Below, in pieces: positions 23,362 through 35,100 of a stretch of DNA of 64,000 bases (positions are counted from its first letter, which is position 1; every line of letters begins with the position of its first letter). The position numbers and the translations under genes were made by a program. The stretch spans positions 10,474,708 to 10,538,707 of the forward strand of contig JARUPZ010000008.1 in assembly GCA_031213475.1 (NCBI GenBank), given 5' to 3'. Source of the DNA: Nereocystis luetkeana. Taxonomy: Eukaryota; Sar; Phaeophyceae; Laminariales; Laminariaceae. Below the pieces are notes generated by a model, which was given only the letters and a program-made list of their open reading frames with translations, made no database searches and was not told where the DNA came from.

Positions 23362-25040
23362 GTTGTTTTCAGTAGCAACCCCGTGCCGCTGAAGGTAAGA
23401 TGTGTCGGGTGGGATCTCCCCCCCCGCCGTCAGTGCGAAACTTTTTGTTTTCTTGCCTTACAAGGGCTGCACCTGGTGTTCTTTAAGCCTCCGAGCTGGG
23501 AGGACCTGTGTATCTCTCTCTAACTTGGCCCCTCTGGGACCCGGACATAGCGAACAGCGCCATGGTTGGTATATTTGGTGACATGAACCATTGAATCGTC
23601 TAGTGATGCGGGTGGGAGCATGTGGCACCCGAGCTGTACCACTGGTTGGCAGGCGACTCCGACCTTGGTTTAAGAGTTAATGTGAGATCAACCATTTGTA
23701 AGAAGGTCACTCCCACACCAACCATTTGTATCATCCCCCAGTCACGCAGCAGTGGCCTCTGTTGTAGCCGCCGCTTGTTATCGTCGAGCTTCCCCTCTGG
23801 CGTCCCGAGGAGGTCATCTATTGAAAACCTCTAGACCTATCGTAGCTCTATCGTTCGAATGATGAGTATAGACACAACTACGTGATTCCCGGGGACATTT
23901 TGTCGTTCTTCGGTTGAGGAAAGTATTGCCAAAAAAAAGGTACAGCAAAAAAAGGGGTAGTACCCCTAGCGTAGGCATGTTGGTTGAATTAGAAGCGGCA
24001 AACAGCAATGTGATTCCCGGTGACATTGGTCGGTTCCTTTGTTGACCCACCCCCGTCGGTTAAAACAATGTGGCCGAAAAAGGTACTATCGAAAAAGGTA
24101 CAGTACCCCTATATGGTAATAATAGCACGCGTGTTACCCCGTCTGTTGCTCACTCCCACTAGACAGATGAGAGCACAGCGGGATTCTTCAGAGAGCTATG
24201 AAAATAAGCACAACGACAGCCGTGAACGTCAACTCAACCAACGGGAGGGTTTTTCAGCCGATGGCCTGCAATAGGAATGCCGAACCCCTGCAGGTAGATT
24301 TCCGGGAGGAACACCAAAGTATACAAGAATGATTCCGTCGGCAATTTTCACCACACCGGAGAAACACGTACACCGGCACGTACGAGACTGCGTTTTGGTT
24401 CGCTTCCCTTCTGTTCTTGATCGATTGTTCTTCGCCGTGATATTACGGAGGGCCATAGCCAATAGGACCTATGGTATACTTGAAAACCTATATATTCAAC
24501 CATTTTTACTAACAATATTTGGTCCTATTAACTATGGTCCCCCGTAATAGCAGCAGCAGCAGCAGCAGCACGTTTTTGGTCAGCATGGCGAGACTGCAGA
24601 CCCGACCCAATATTCGCGGCAGGCAGGAGTTCCTGTTGTGCCACCTCCCCCGCGGTAAGGCAAGGGCATGCAAGTTACACCGAACACGTTTCTTGGCTGT
24701 ATGTACAGGACACGAACCTGAAACCGATGAACTGGAAAGACGCCGTAGTGTCCATGAAACCCGGTTCTGGAACCGCGGGGCTGGAGCTCGACCGGGACAG
24801 TGATGAGCGCGGCCAATCGCAGACACGAGATGAACGGTCGGTTGCGGAGGGCTTGTCCAAGGATGGGCGGGAGGGGGCGGATGAGGCTTTGGAGGTGAGG
24901 GGAATGAGAGGATCGCCGTGGCGGGGTCTGTTGTGTTTCGGCGGAGGCTGCAGTAGTCGTGGTAGCGGTGGTGATGGTGGTAGGAGCAGGAGGAGGAGAG
25001 GGTGGAGGAGGAGGACGAGGGGGAGTAGTAGTAGTATTAA

Positions 25041-25097
<57 letters not shown>

Positions 25098-25116
25098 TAA
25101 TAGTAGTAGTAGTAGC

Positions 25117-25156
<40 letters not shown>

Positions 25157-27274
25157 TCAATAGTAGTAGTAGTAGTAGTAGCAGCATCAGTACCCTTGTC
25201 CGCTTGCTCCCGCCCTTCCCCCAATCCCTCATTTTTTGGTCAACCATTTTCTGCTGTTTTCGAGTTCTGTGCGATGTCTCGCCGACGATGTACACACGCC
25301 AAGCCTTCCTCGCTACTCTTGTCTACTTGTTGCGCTGACCAGAAGAAGAAGACAGGAGACGCTACGTGGGCGCAACGAAACTACCAGAGCGATGAACGGG
25401 AAGGAAAGACGGCCGCTAGGGTTGGGACGCGATACGGGGGTCCGATCCCTGGCACACATGGACCGTGGCGGTGGGGACAGCTAGTCAAGGGATCTGCGTT
25501 GGAGAAGGTAATGGTGCACACGCCGCCTGATTTGTTTCTCGTTGTTTTCTTTTCCGGTCTCGTCGCGGAACATGTTAATGTTGGCGTTGTTTTTGTTGTG
25601 GTTGGTGGTGGTGGTGGTGGTGTTTTTTTGCTGTTGTGGTCGTTTTGCAGTGGTATTATTGTTGGTGACGATGATGATTGTGGTTCTGCTGCTGCTGCTG
25701 TTGGTCGTGCTGTTGGTGGTGGTGGTGGCGGCGGTGCTTACGTTGGACTAGGTGTTGGTGTTGATAGTGGCCTGGTCGGCGTTTTGGTTTTGTTCAAGGC
25801 AGGGGTCAGGGGGGCATCGAAGCAGTACGTTAGCGAGACCCGCTGTGAGAAACGTTCTGGAATATTGTGGCACAAAACAATGCGATTTTCTTTCAACATT
25901 TTTTTGTCAGAGGTCGTCCTCGCTTTTTTTGTGTCTGAGGATAGAGGTGCTGGCGTCACTCTAACGTCACCGGTGGCTCGATACGTTGTCGTCGTGCCTA
26001 CCAAAAATCAAGTTCGTGAGTTCCTTTCTCACTGAGTGCACATACATACTCACAGGGGCTGTTTCTTATCTAAACATTGATTACCGGAAAGCGCGAGAGC
26101 GTGAGTCGGCAACATTTAAAATGAAGATCGACGAGCGATGGGGATGCCGAACCCCATGCGCGATAAAAGGGGAGGCTCGTACCGCCGGGGGGGGGGGGGA
26201 AGGGGCGGCACCTGTGACCACGGCTTGTCCGGAAAAAGACCGCAGAGAGGAAAAACATTCCTACGAGCCGAGCTGGAAAGTAAAAGTAACGATAATACAG
26301 TAGACAAAGTCAAGTCGCGTACCTGTCGATTGATTACATACACCCCACACCCTCGCCATTATATTTCCGTGTATGGAAAAATACGTACCTGGTGTATTTG
26401 TACTCGTTGCAAAGTTCGTTTTTTTTAACTCTTGTGTTGTGTAAAAAGTCACCCGTGATTTGCGCGGGTTTCTTTTTGTTTCCCCTGACCTTGCAGGAAC
26501 TGAAGGCGGAAATCGCGTCTTTCCCGAGAAGGCTTCCCAGACGGCTACGGCGCTGCTACCACGACAAGGTATTTTGTTGGCTGCAATACGTTTCGCATAT
26601 CGGTGTAGCGGAGACCCCCTATACAGGCCGCTATGTATGATCTAGGGATTTCAGGGTAGATGACTTCCGCTGTTGTTGGACTCTGTACGTACTGTAGATG
26701 ATACATTCTGTTGTCCAACTGCGTAGGTACCTTGCACTGTTCTTAGACTCTGTAGGTAAAGGCATTGTATTCTTCAAGTCTCTCCTAACGCGTGGTGCTA
26801 CGTGTGGTTTTGGCGTTGCCTCTGGCGCCCAGAAATGATGTTGTTTTTTACTCTGTAGATCAACTTAACAATGCACCGGTACATGTTTCGGAATCCGTCC
26901 CGCTCACTCTCTCGGGCCGTACGGTGGATTGCTCCCGGGTCGTGCCGCCGCACGCCAACGCTGCAGCAGCGCGCCCACCATGCGCGTGAGCTAACTTGCT
27001 GAGCAATGGTACGGTATTTCCGCCCTCTCCTTACCCTTCCCCCCTCCTCTCCCCGTCCTGGTCCCTTTTTTGATGTTCGGCTGTATGGCAAGGTCGTGTG
27101 GGTGACAGGAGCGGATGAGGGAGTGGGGGAGCGTCTGGCGATCAACCTCACCGTCAACGGGGCGAAGGTAGGCCAAGATGCCCACGTTTGTTTGCCTCCC
27201 TTGGGGACCCCCCCCCCCCCCCCCCTTCCGTGTTATACAACTCCCGGGGTAGAAGGTTGGCGTTTCGGCACGGC

Positions 27275-27320
<46 letters not shown>

Positions 27321-30300
27321 CTGCTTCTGCTGATGCGCTCCTCGTAGGGGTCAATATCGGTGTGGATTGCCTTTTGCGCATGCTCTGTCAGTGGGTGTGT
27401 TTTTGTGTGGAAAGTTTGCTCTGTAGGATAATTGGAGAACGTTCGTGATCTCAACGGCAAGCTAGCTATTTGTCTAGTTGACGTGGTGGTTGATTGATAG
27501 GCTTGTAGTTTTTTATTGTGCACCAGGTGCTTGATTTTGCTGCTTACTTGGCTTGTTTGATGGGTCGGTGAATTGACTCATTCATCGATTGGTCGGTTGA
27601 TTTGATTGATTGATTGGTTTGATAGATTTGTTGGTCTCTCGATCGAACAGTCTACCGAAATGACAATTTTATCGATTCATCAGTTGATTGATCAGCTGAA
27701 TGGGAGTGTTCGATTGATTATTTTCTCATCGATGCATCGACCGATCGATCCATCGACAAACCCCGCCGCGTTTGCCGTGCAGGTGATACTCTCGGGAACA
27801 AACCTGCAGGAGCTGGAGCGCGTCCAAAGGCTCTCCATTCTCGCGTGGATGAAGTCTGTCAACTGGGAAATCATCACGGTGAGCCCTCGAATGCTGAGCC
27901 CAAGCCTCAGCGCTAACCTTAACTAACCCGAGCGCTATCCTCATTGTGCGTAATTGCCGACCTAAACCCGAAACCTAACCCTGACGCGTTTTGACACAGG
28001 GGAAACCCCTCTTGGCCGAGCTGTCAACCATGGTAGCTGATGAGGGTCCTCGAGGACGCGAAGGGACTACCCAGCCAGGGTATCGTTTTGTTCCCCATTA
28101 TTTTTCGGAATGGACTAAAGGTCACATGTCTCCTCGGGTCGGCCTAAAACAGTTTCGAAAAAAATGAGTTTTTACGCAGCAACAAGGTCCACAAGGCTCG
28201 TCGGGCCGATCTAAAAAGTGTTTTTTAATAAAAAAAAAAACGAGTTTTGGCTCAGTTATAGAAAGGGCACGCGGGCTCGTCGGGCCGGTCCAACAAATGT
28301 TTTATCAAAACCGAATTTTGAGCGGAGTAACAGTAGCGAGCTAGCTCCTGAAGGGAGGAACGTCAGAGGGTGCATCTCTTGTGTGTTTGCTGGCGATTCT
28401 CGTTTGGTTCCTCTTGATAACATTTTTTATTTATTTTTTTTAATTGTTTTTTTTTAACATCACTTTTACTTTCCAGCCTAGCTCGTAGGAGGTTTTACCC
28501 TCGGCGATCTTCTGGACAAGCCGTGGTCACACGTGTCTACCCTTCTCCCCCCCGGTACGTGCCTTTATTTTTTGTCGCGCGTAGGGTTCAGCATTCCCAC
28601 TGCTCGTCGATTTTCATCGAATGTAGCTAGCTCACCCTCTCGCGCTTTCCGCTGATCAATTTCTTTATGCAAGAAAAAGTCCCTGCGAGCATGTGCACTC
28701 GGTGAGACTTGTTGAACCCACGAGGTTGATCTTGACAGGCACGCGGACCACCTACCAAGCCACCGGGGCTAGGCTTCTTGATATTTTGATGTCTTATTGG
28801 TGCTAAAACCTCTCGATTTTTCACGTGATCCTCTTGTCCCGACAACACGGCCCCCGTCGAAAACTAGGAAAGGCGAAGCAAAGTTTGCGCCGTCCGCACC
28901 GTAGACATAAGAGACTCGGCCCTCCCGCTCGCGTGGTGCGTGTGTATGTATACGCGTGTCTCTCCCGCAACTGGCTGCGGCATCACGGGGCACGAGGGCA
29001 TCCGCGGTCCGAAGCAATTGGCGTTGGAACTCCCCACCTATTTGGGCGGAAATACGATGGTTTGTCAGACATCAACCCGTCAAGGCAAAAGCTGCAGTCC
29101 CCTTTTGGGGACAAAACCAGTCAAATTCCGAGTGATTTGTTCCCAGAACGGGACTGCAGCGGCACCAAAAGGGTTTCGTGTGAGCACCAGCCGGTCGGAT
29201 ATACGCCACCTCTGTGTCGCGACTATTACGGGGGGCCATAGTTAACAGGACCAAATATTGTCAGTAAAAATGGTTAAACATATAGTTTTTTATGTGTACC
29301 ATAGGTCCTGTTAACTATGGTCCCCCGTAATAACGACTTAGCTCTACCAGTATTACGGGGGGCCATAGTTAATAGGACCTATGGTACACACAAAAACCTA
29401 GCAGGGTGTATGTATGTATCTATTTTTACTATTACGGGGGACAATAGTTAATAGAACCAAATTTTGTTAGTAAAAAGGGTTAAATATATAGGTTTTTATG
29501 TATACCATAGGTCCTGTTAACTATGGCCCCCCGTAATAACAATATTTGGTCCTATTTACTATGGTCCCCCGTAATAGCGGTTTCCTCCTTGCTTTTGTTG
29601 CCCCCCCCCCCCCGCCCCCCTCCCCCCTCCTTTCTGCAAAGGCATATGGTCGTACGAGTACGGCCATGCATAATATCGAGTACACCGCCCTCCCCCCGTC
29701 CCCCCGCCCCCGACGCGGGGCTTCCTATTATTTTCGGTTGCCTTGCAGGCGTTTCTCGAGGGCTTGACTCGACTGGACCGAGCGACGGTCCTTCCCCTGG
29801 ACGTCAGGGACGATTTCATCCTGCCGGACGCCGTTGCCGGGGCGGAGGACATGTTGGAGCGTCCGATCGACATGGTCTTCAACTGTGCGGGGGTTTCGAC
29901 GACGGTGGGGAAGGATGCGGTGGAGGGGTCTTCGTCTGCTGCTGGTGCCCTCGACGTCGTCGAGGTACGTCTCGTCGGGTTCTTTTTTTTAGGTCGGGGT
30001 GTGTGTGTGATAGTTTTTTCCGTGTTTTCCGTGTTTCGGCGTTTTCTCGTCGTCCTTCTTCGTTTTTTTTGTTTTTGTTTTTTCTGGCGTCTTGTCCTGT
30101 TGCCCTTTTGATGTTTTTGTTTTTCTGCTTTATTCTGCAGTGTCCAGTTGGTTACAAGTTGTGTGATTACTCCGCTCTCGGACGCCTCGCGGTGCCCGCA
30201 ATGCACACGTACATGCTCTTGGTTTGTTTGGAGTACACCCCCACCCATATCGAGTAGTACGCCCCCCCCCGCCATATCGAGTACGCCCCCCCCCCCCCCC

Positions 30301-32108
30301 CCCCCCTCCCCTTTCCCCTCGCCTCCCTCTGTTATCTAAACCCAGTCTGCCCCCCGTGTGCCTCTGTTGAAATTTGTTACGCACACGCGTGCCACCTCAA
30401 CGACGATATCCATTGCTTTATTGTTTTGGCCGTCAGTTTAAGGTCTTCGGTTGTTCTGTTCGAGATTTGTGTAGCCCACGGCGTAAAGATCACCGTAGGT
30501 ATGGGGCAACAAGCGACGTCTCGCGCGCACGCTCAGCCGTCGCACCACGCCTCTCGTAGCTGCAGCCTGCAAGAATACCCCTCTCGCTCGTCCTCTCCTA
30601 GTTTATGCTTGTACGGAGTCGCTGCTTCTCGTTATCTTCCATCGATGGCCTCGACATCTCGTTAGTTGCTTCGATCGGTGCACCCCGTTACCGTCTCTCG
30701 GGGGCAAGCGCCAGAGTTTGCTGCTTCCATTCATACTTCGATCCTGCCCTGTCCTGCCCCGTCCTGCCCTGCCCTGCGTTGCCCTGCCGGACCCCGTCCT
30801 GCCCTGCTTTGCCCTGCTCTGCCCTGCCCCGCCCTGCCCCGCCCTGCTCTGCTTTTACCCTGCCCTGGCCTGTTCTGCCCTGCCCTGCCCGACCCTGCTC
30901 TGTCCTGTTTCTGGGGATGCCGCGCGTGATACGGTATGCAGGCGTTGGATGTGAACCGGGGGGGTGCCGTAGGGTTGACGAAGGCAATTCTTCCGAGCAT
31001 GGTGGACAGGCAGGAGGGGCACGTGGTCGTCGTCATCGCCGGGGAGGGGGGGGCGGAGGAGGAGGAGGAGGAGGAGGAGGAGGAGGAGGAGGAGGGGGAG
31101 GTAGACCGATACGAGTTCGAGCCACGAGTTGTTTGTTCTGTTGTTTTTGTTTTTTTGTGCGTGTTGGTTGTTTCTTTGATTCCTGCTGGTAGGTCTTACT
31201 TTTTTGTTTCCCACGTGTTCGTGTGCGCATGCTGCTTGTCCCTGCATCTTGTAATTTTTGCCTCGAGCCGTATGCGTTATGCCTGGTCTATACTATGCGT
31301 ACATACCTGGTCACATGCATACAGATCGTTTACAGACAGACGGCCCAAGAATATGCATGTCATTATGTGAGCCTTGGTGCTTGTGCCAGAAAACGGTATG
31401 CCGTCCTGGTAGTTGACAGACAGACGGTCCAATAAATTATACCAGGTACCAGGTATTAAACTACGTAAGGCTTGGTGCTTGTGCCAGAAAACGGTATACC
31501 GGGGAGATTTGATGATGTGTACGGTGAGGTTTGTTGCGCTCGAGCTGCCGATACGCCAGGAGTTTATCGTAAACCAGCGTAAAACCACTGATCTACCGCT
31601 TTTTAGCGTTTTTATAGTTATATGGGCTCGATGATCCGCTACATTAGATCCCAGTAAGCCGGGGAAAAAGTTGTGATGCGGCTGGCGGTGTCGACACTCT
31701 CGATTTTGCCCGAATAGTTGGCCTTTTTTTTATGCCCCTCGCTTGCGCTTGTCGCATGAGGCATTACAAATACTGTGCTAGGATTGGGTTTCCATTCAAA
31801 CCCAGCGGAGGTGTTCCATGTTTTTGGATTATGTCAGTTCTGTTCTCCCGCGCCGTCTCTCTCCTGATGCTATCAGTGGATCATATGCCATTATTGTTTC
31901 GGGTCGATGGTCGTATTTTCGTTATTCTGACAAATCCGACCTACGATGAAGTAAGTCCTCCAAAAGGGATGCATGGTTTGTCGACTTGTTCCTGAGTTCT
32001 TTGTTGCGGTTGGGCTAGGGCGCTCTCCATGCCTTCCTTCCGTCCTCTCTTCCTACTTCCCTCCCCCCTCCCTCCCTTCCTCCCTCCGTCCTTTCCGCCA
32101 GCACAATA

Positions 32109-32142
<34 letters not shown>

Positions 32143-35100
32143 GATGCTGTTGTTGTTTTTATAGTCGTGAGTTGTCCCCGCCCCCCCCGACCCGCCCTAT
32201 AAATTTCCCGCCCTCATTTTATTCATGTCTGGTGTTCTGATTATTCTTCTCAGGGGGGCGTCGCCACCGACGCTGAGGTGGTGTCTTCGCACGCCTTGCG
32301 GAGCTACTTCGACAGCCTCCGGACCGAGGTAGCTAGCGACAACATCAAGGTCACCGTCGCTCGACACTCAGGTGACACTGTATTTAAAATATATTTGACA
32401 CTATATGTGGCACTATATAAATGTGGCACTATATAAATGTGGCACTATATGTGGCACTATATAAATGTGGTACTGTGTGTGACACTATGTGCGGTACTGT
32501 GTGTGGCACTATATCAGGTACTATATTTGGTCGATAGGCGGCATTCTATGTAGCACGACATGTGGCACTATATTTGGTCTATATGTGGCACTAAATGTGA
32601 CACTATATGTGGCACTATATGTGACAGTGAATGTGGTACTATATATTGCACTAGACTTGACACTAAATGTGATACTGTGTGTGTAACTAGACGTGGCAGT
32701 ATATGTGGCACTATATATGGCACCACATGTGGCACTATATGCAGCCCTATATGCGGCACTATAGGCGGCAATATATGCGGCACTATATGTGGCACAATAT
32801 CTTTTGTTTTCGACAGTATATTTTGGACATGAACCTGCAGATCATGCGCTCGATCATCGGGTTGAGTGGCCTCCTATGAATAGTACCACTAATGACTACC
32901 GGTAAGTGCGAAGGAATCGCTAGTGGTACTATAAATAGTTAACTACTCGTATTACGGGGGACGATAGCAAATAGGACCAAATATTGTCAGTACAAATAGG
33001 TAAATACATCTTTTTTGTGTAGACCATAAGTCCTATTATCTATTGTCCCCCGCAATAGTTCTAATGACTGTAGACACATTGTAGAGTTCCTCAAGTAAGA
33101 CGCCTCAGCAAAATCGCGGGTGCACCTCTATGTGCCATGGTTGATGATGAAGAACGCCGGCGTGGGTAGGCGAACGGGGAACGGGGGAGGGGTGGAGGAG
33201 GGGGGTTGGGGTGGGGTGGGGTGGGGGGGGGGGTGTGTTCTCGATATCCTGCATGTTTTACTCGGATGCCCATAGACCCTCGCATGCCTACAATGCCGGG
33301 ATGGAGCAGGCAGGGAGGGGGGGGCTACTCGATAGGAGAGATGTACTCGATCTCATGCATGGCCGTAGTCGTATGACCATAGACCCTCGCATCCCTACAA
33401 TGCGGGCAGGGAAGGGGGGGGGGGGAGTGGCCAGAAGCCCGCCACTGCAAAACGGATGACATTGTTCCGATCGCGTGATACTTCGTCTGGTTGGAGAGTG
33501 GGGAGGTGGGAGGTGGGATGGGGTGGCGCTGTGGGGCGGGGTTATTTTGAGGGTGGGAAGTATTTGCCTTGGCGCTCGTTTGGGCGAGGAATAGCGAGGG
33601 GCAAGCGCGGCAACGCCCGGTGTTTTTGTTTTGCTTTCTGAAGCGCGTTTTTTTTTTTTTTCTCGTCTAGTTGGGGTCGATTGGTGTCGCCGACTCTGTA
33701 ACGTCACCACACGACGGGAGTTGCGCGCGACTGGTCTATCCCCTCTGCCGGTTCCTCTTCCTCCGCACTGCGAGAAGGCGTCTCTCTAACGGTATGAGAT
33801 ATATGACTCTGCGCCGATTTGATATCGCAAGGATTAGAGGAAGGCCTCATCCACCCCATTTTCCGTTGCCTAATATTCTCCAAGCCCTGCACAACTGTTT
33901 TGTTTGTCACGCTATCCCTTCAGCTATCGGCTGAGCGCCCCCTGTCATCACTCGGGGATATTTGTTTTTTTTGTGAGGCATTCGAAGATCAGACACCCCT
34001 CACCGAAGAGTCAACCTGACCTCAGATCCCCCCCCTCCCTCCTCTTATCGGCAAGAAGATCTTGAAACTGTTGAAAGGGCTTGCAACGGTTACGGGGGAC
34101 CACAGTAAGAAGGACCAAACATTGTTTGCCAAAAATGGTAATCATATACCTGGTAGGTTTTTGTGTGCACCATTTTTTTTTTTTTTTTCATCCCATTCAT
34201 TATCTTCGCACATCTTTTTATCTCTCTCCTTCCTACTCATAACTCAGATCCGGGGTCACATAGCAGGCTCTTCTCCCCCCTTCCCGCTACGGTGGGTTCT
34301 ATTTACTGTGGTCCCCCGTAATAAACAGTTGCACTTACCGGTTGCGGTTAGGGTTGATAAATAGGGATTGCAATGAGGGGTTGCTAATTACAGACGTAGG
34401 GGAGCCGTGGCACGGGACAGCACAGGGGCTTCAACATGGGGTTTGCTACTAGGCGCTGCACATCTGAGCCCGAACATAGCATCAACCATCGAGCATCAAC
34501 GATTGCAACTGAATAGCTAACCGATATTACACCCGATATCTTCGCATCTTGATGCATGTTTTTTGGTGATTTTCAGGTGCCATGTACCCCTTCTGAAAAA
34601 CTACTGAAAAACGACTTTTTGCTCCATTTGCACCTTCATTTGATTCAAGGAGCTGCCCCCCCCCCCCCTCCCCTCTCAATTAATTGACGCTGTCATCCAT
34701 ATCGGAGAAAATCCGCCTCGAAAGCGATTCTTAACTCGATGCCATCTTCATGCGACTCACGGTCTATGGTCACACGACTACGGCCATGCATGATATCGAG
34801 TACATCTCTCCTATCGAGTACACCCCCCCCCCTCCCCCCTCAATTCATTGACGCTGTCATCCATATCGAAGGAAATCTGCCTCGAAAGCGATTCTTAACT
34901 CGATGCCATCTTCATGCGACTCGCCTAACACCTCACGGCCCTTCGCGTTTTGGTGCAAAGGCCATATCTGCCTGGTCGGTGAAAACCTGACGTGCTCCGT
35001 CCCAGCGGCATTGTACATGGGGATGCGAGGGTCTATGGTCACACGACTACGGCCATGCATGATATCGAGTACACCTCCCCGACCCCCCCCCCCCCCCCCC

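Noticed and set aside
24580..26035. Very long open frames on both strands (up to 358 codons) with runs of Ser, Val, Leu or Thr
   Set aside because: They are produced by the (AGT)n microsatellite and only pass through the real exons at 24,709-24,894 and 25,343-25,507.
29523..30275. 244- and 238-codon overlapping frames
   Set aside because: They read through a family A MITE, poly-C tracts and exon 10 in the wrong frames; the correct exon 10 frame is short and has SDR motifs.
30605..31247. Pro/Cys-rich frames around 30.7-30.9 kb
   Set aside because: Translation of the (CCTGC)n repeat.
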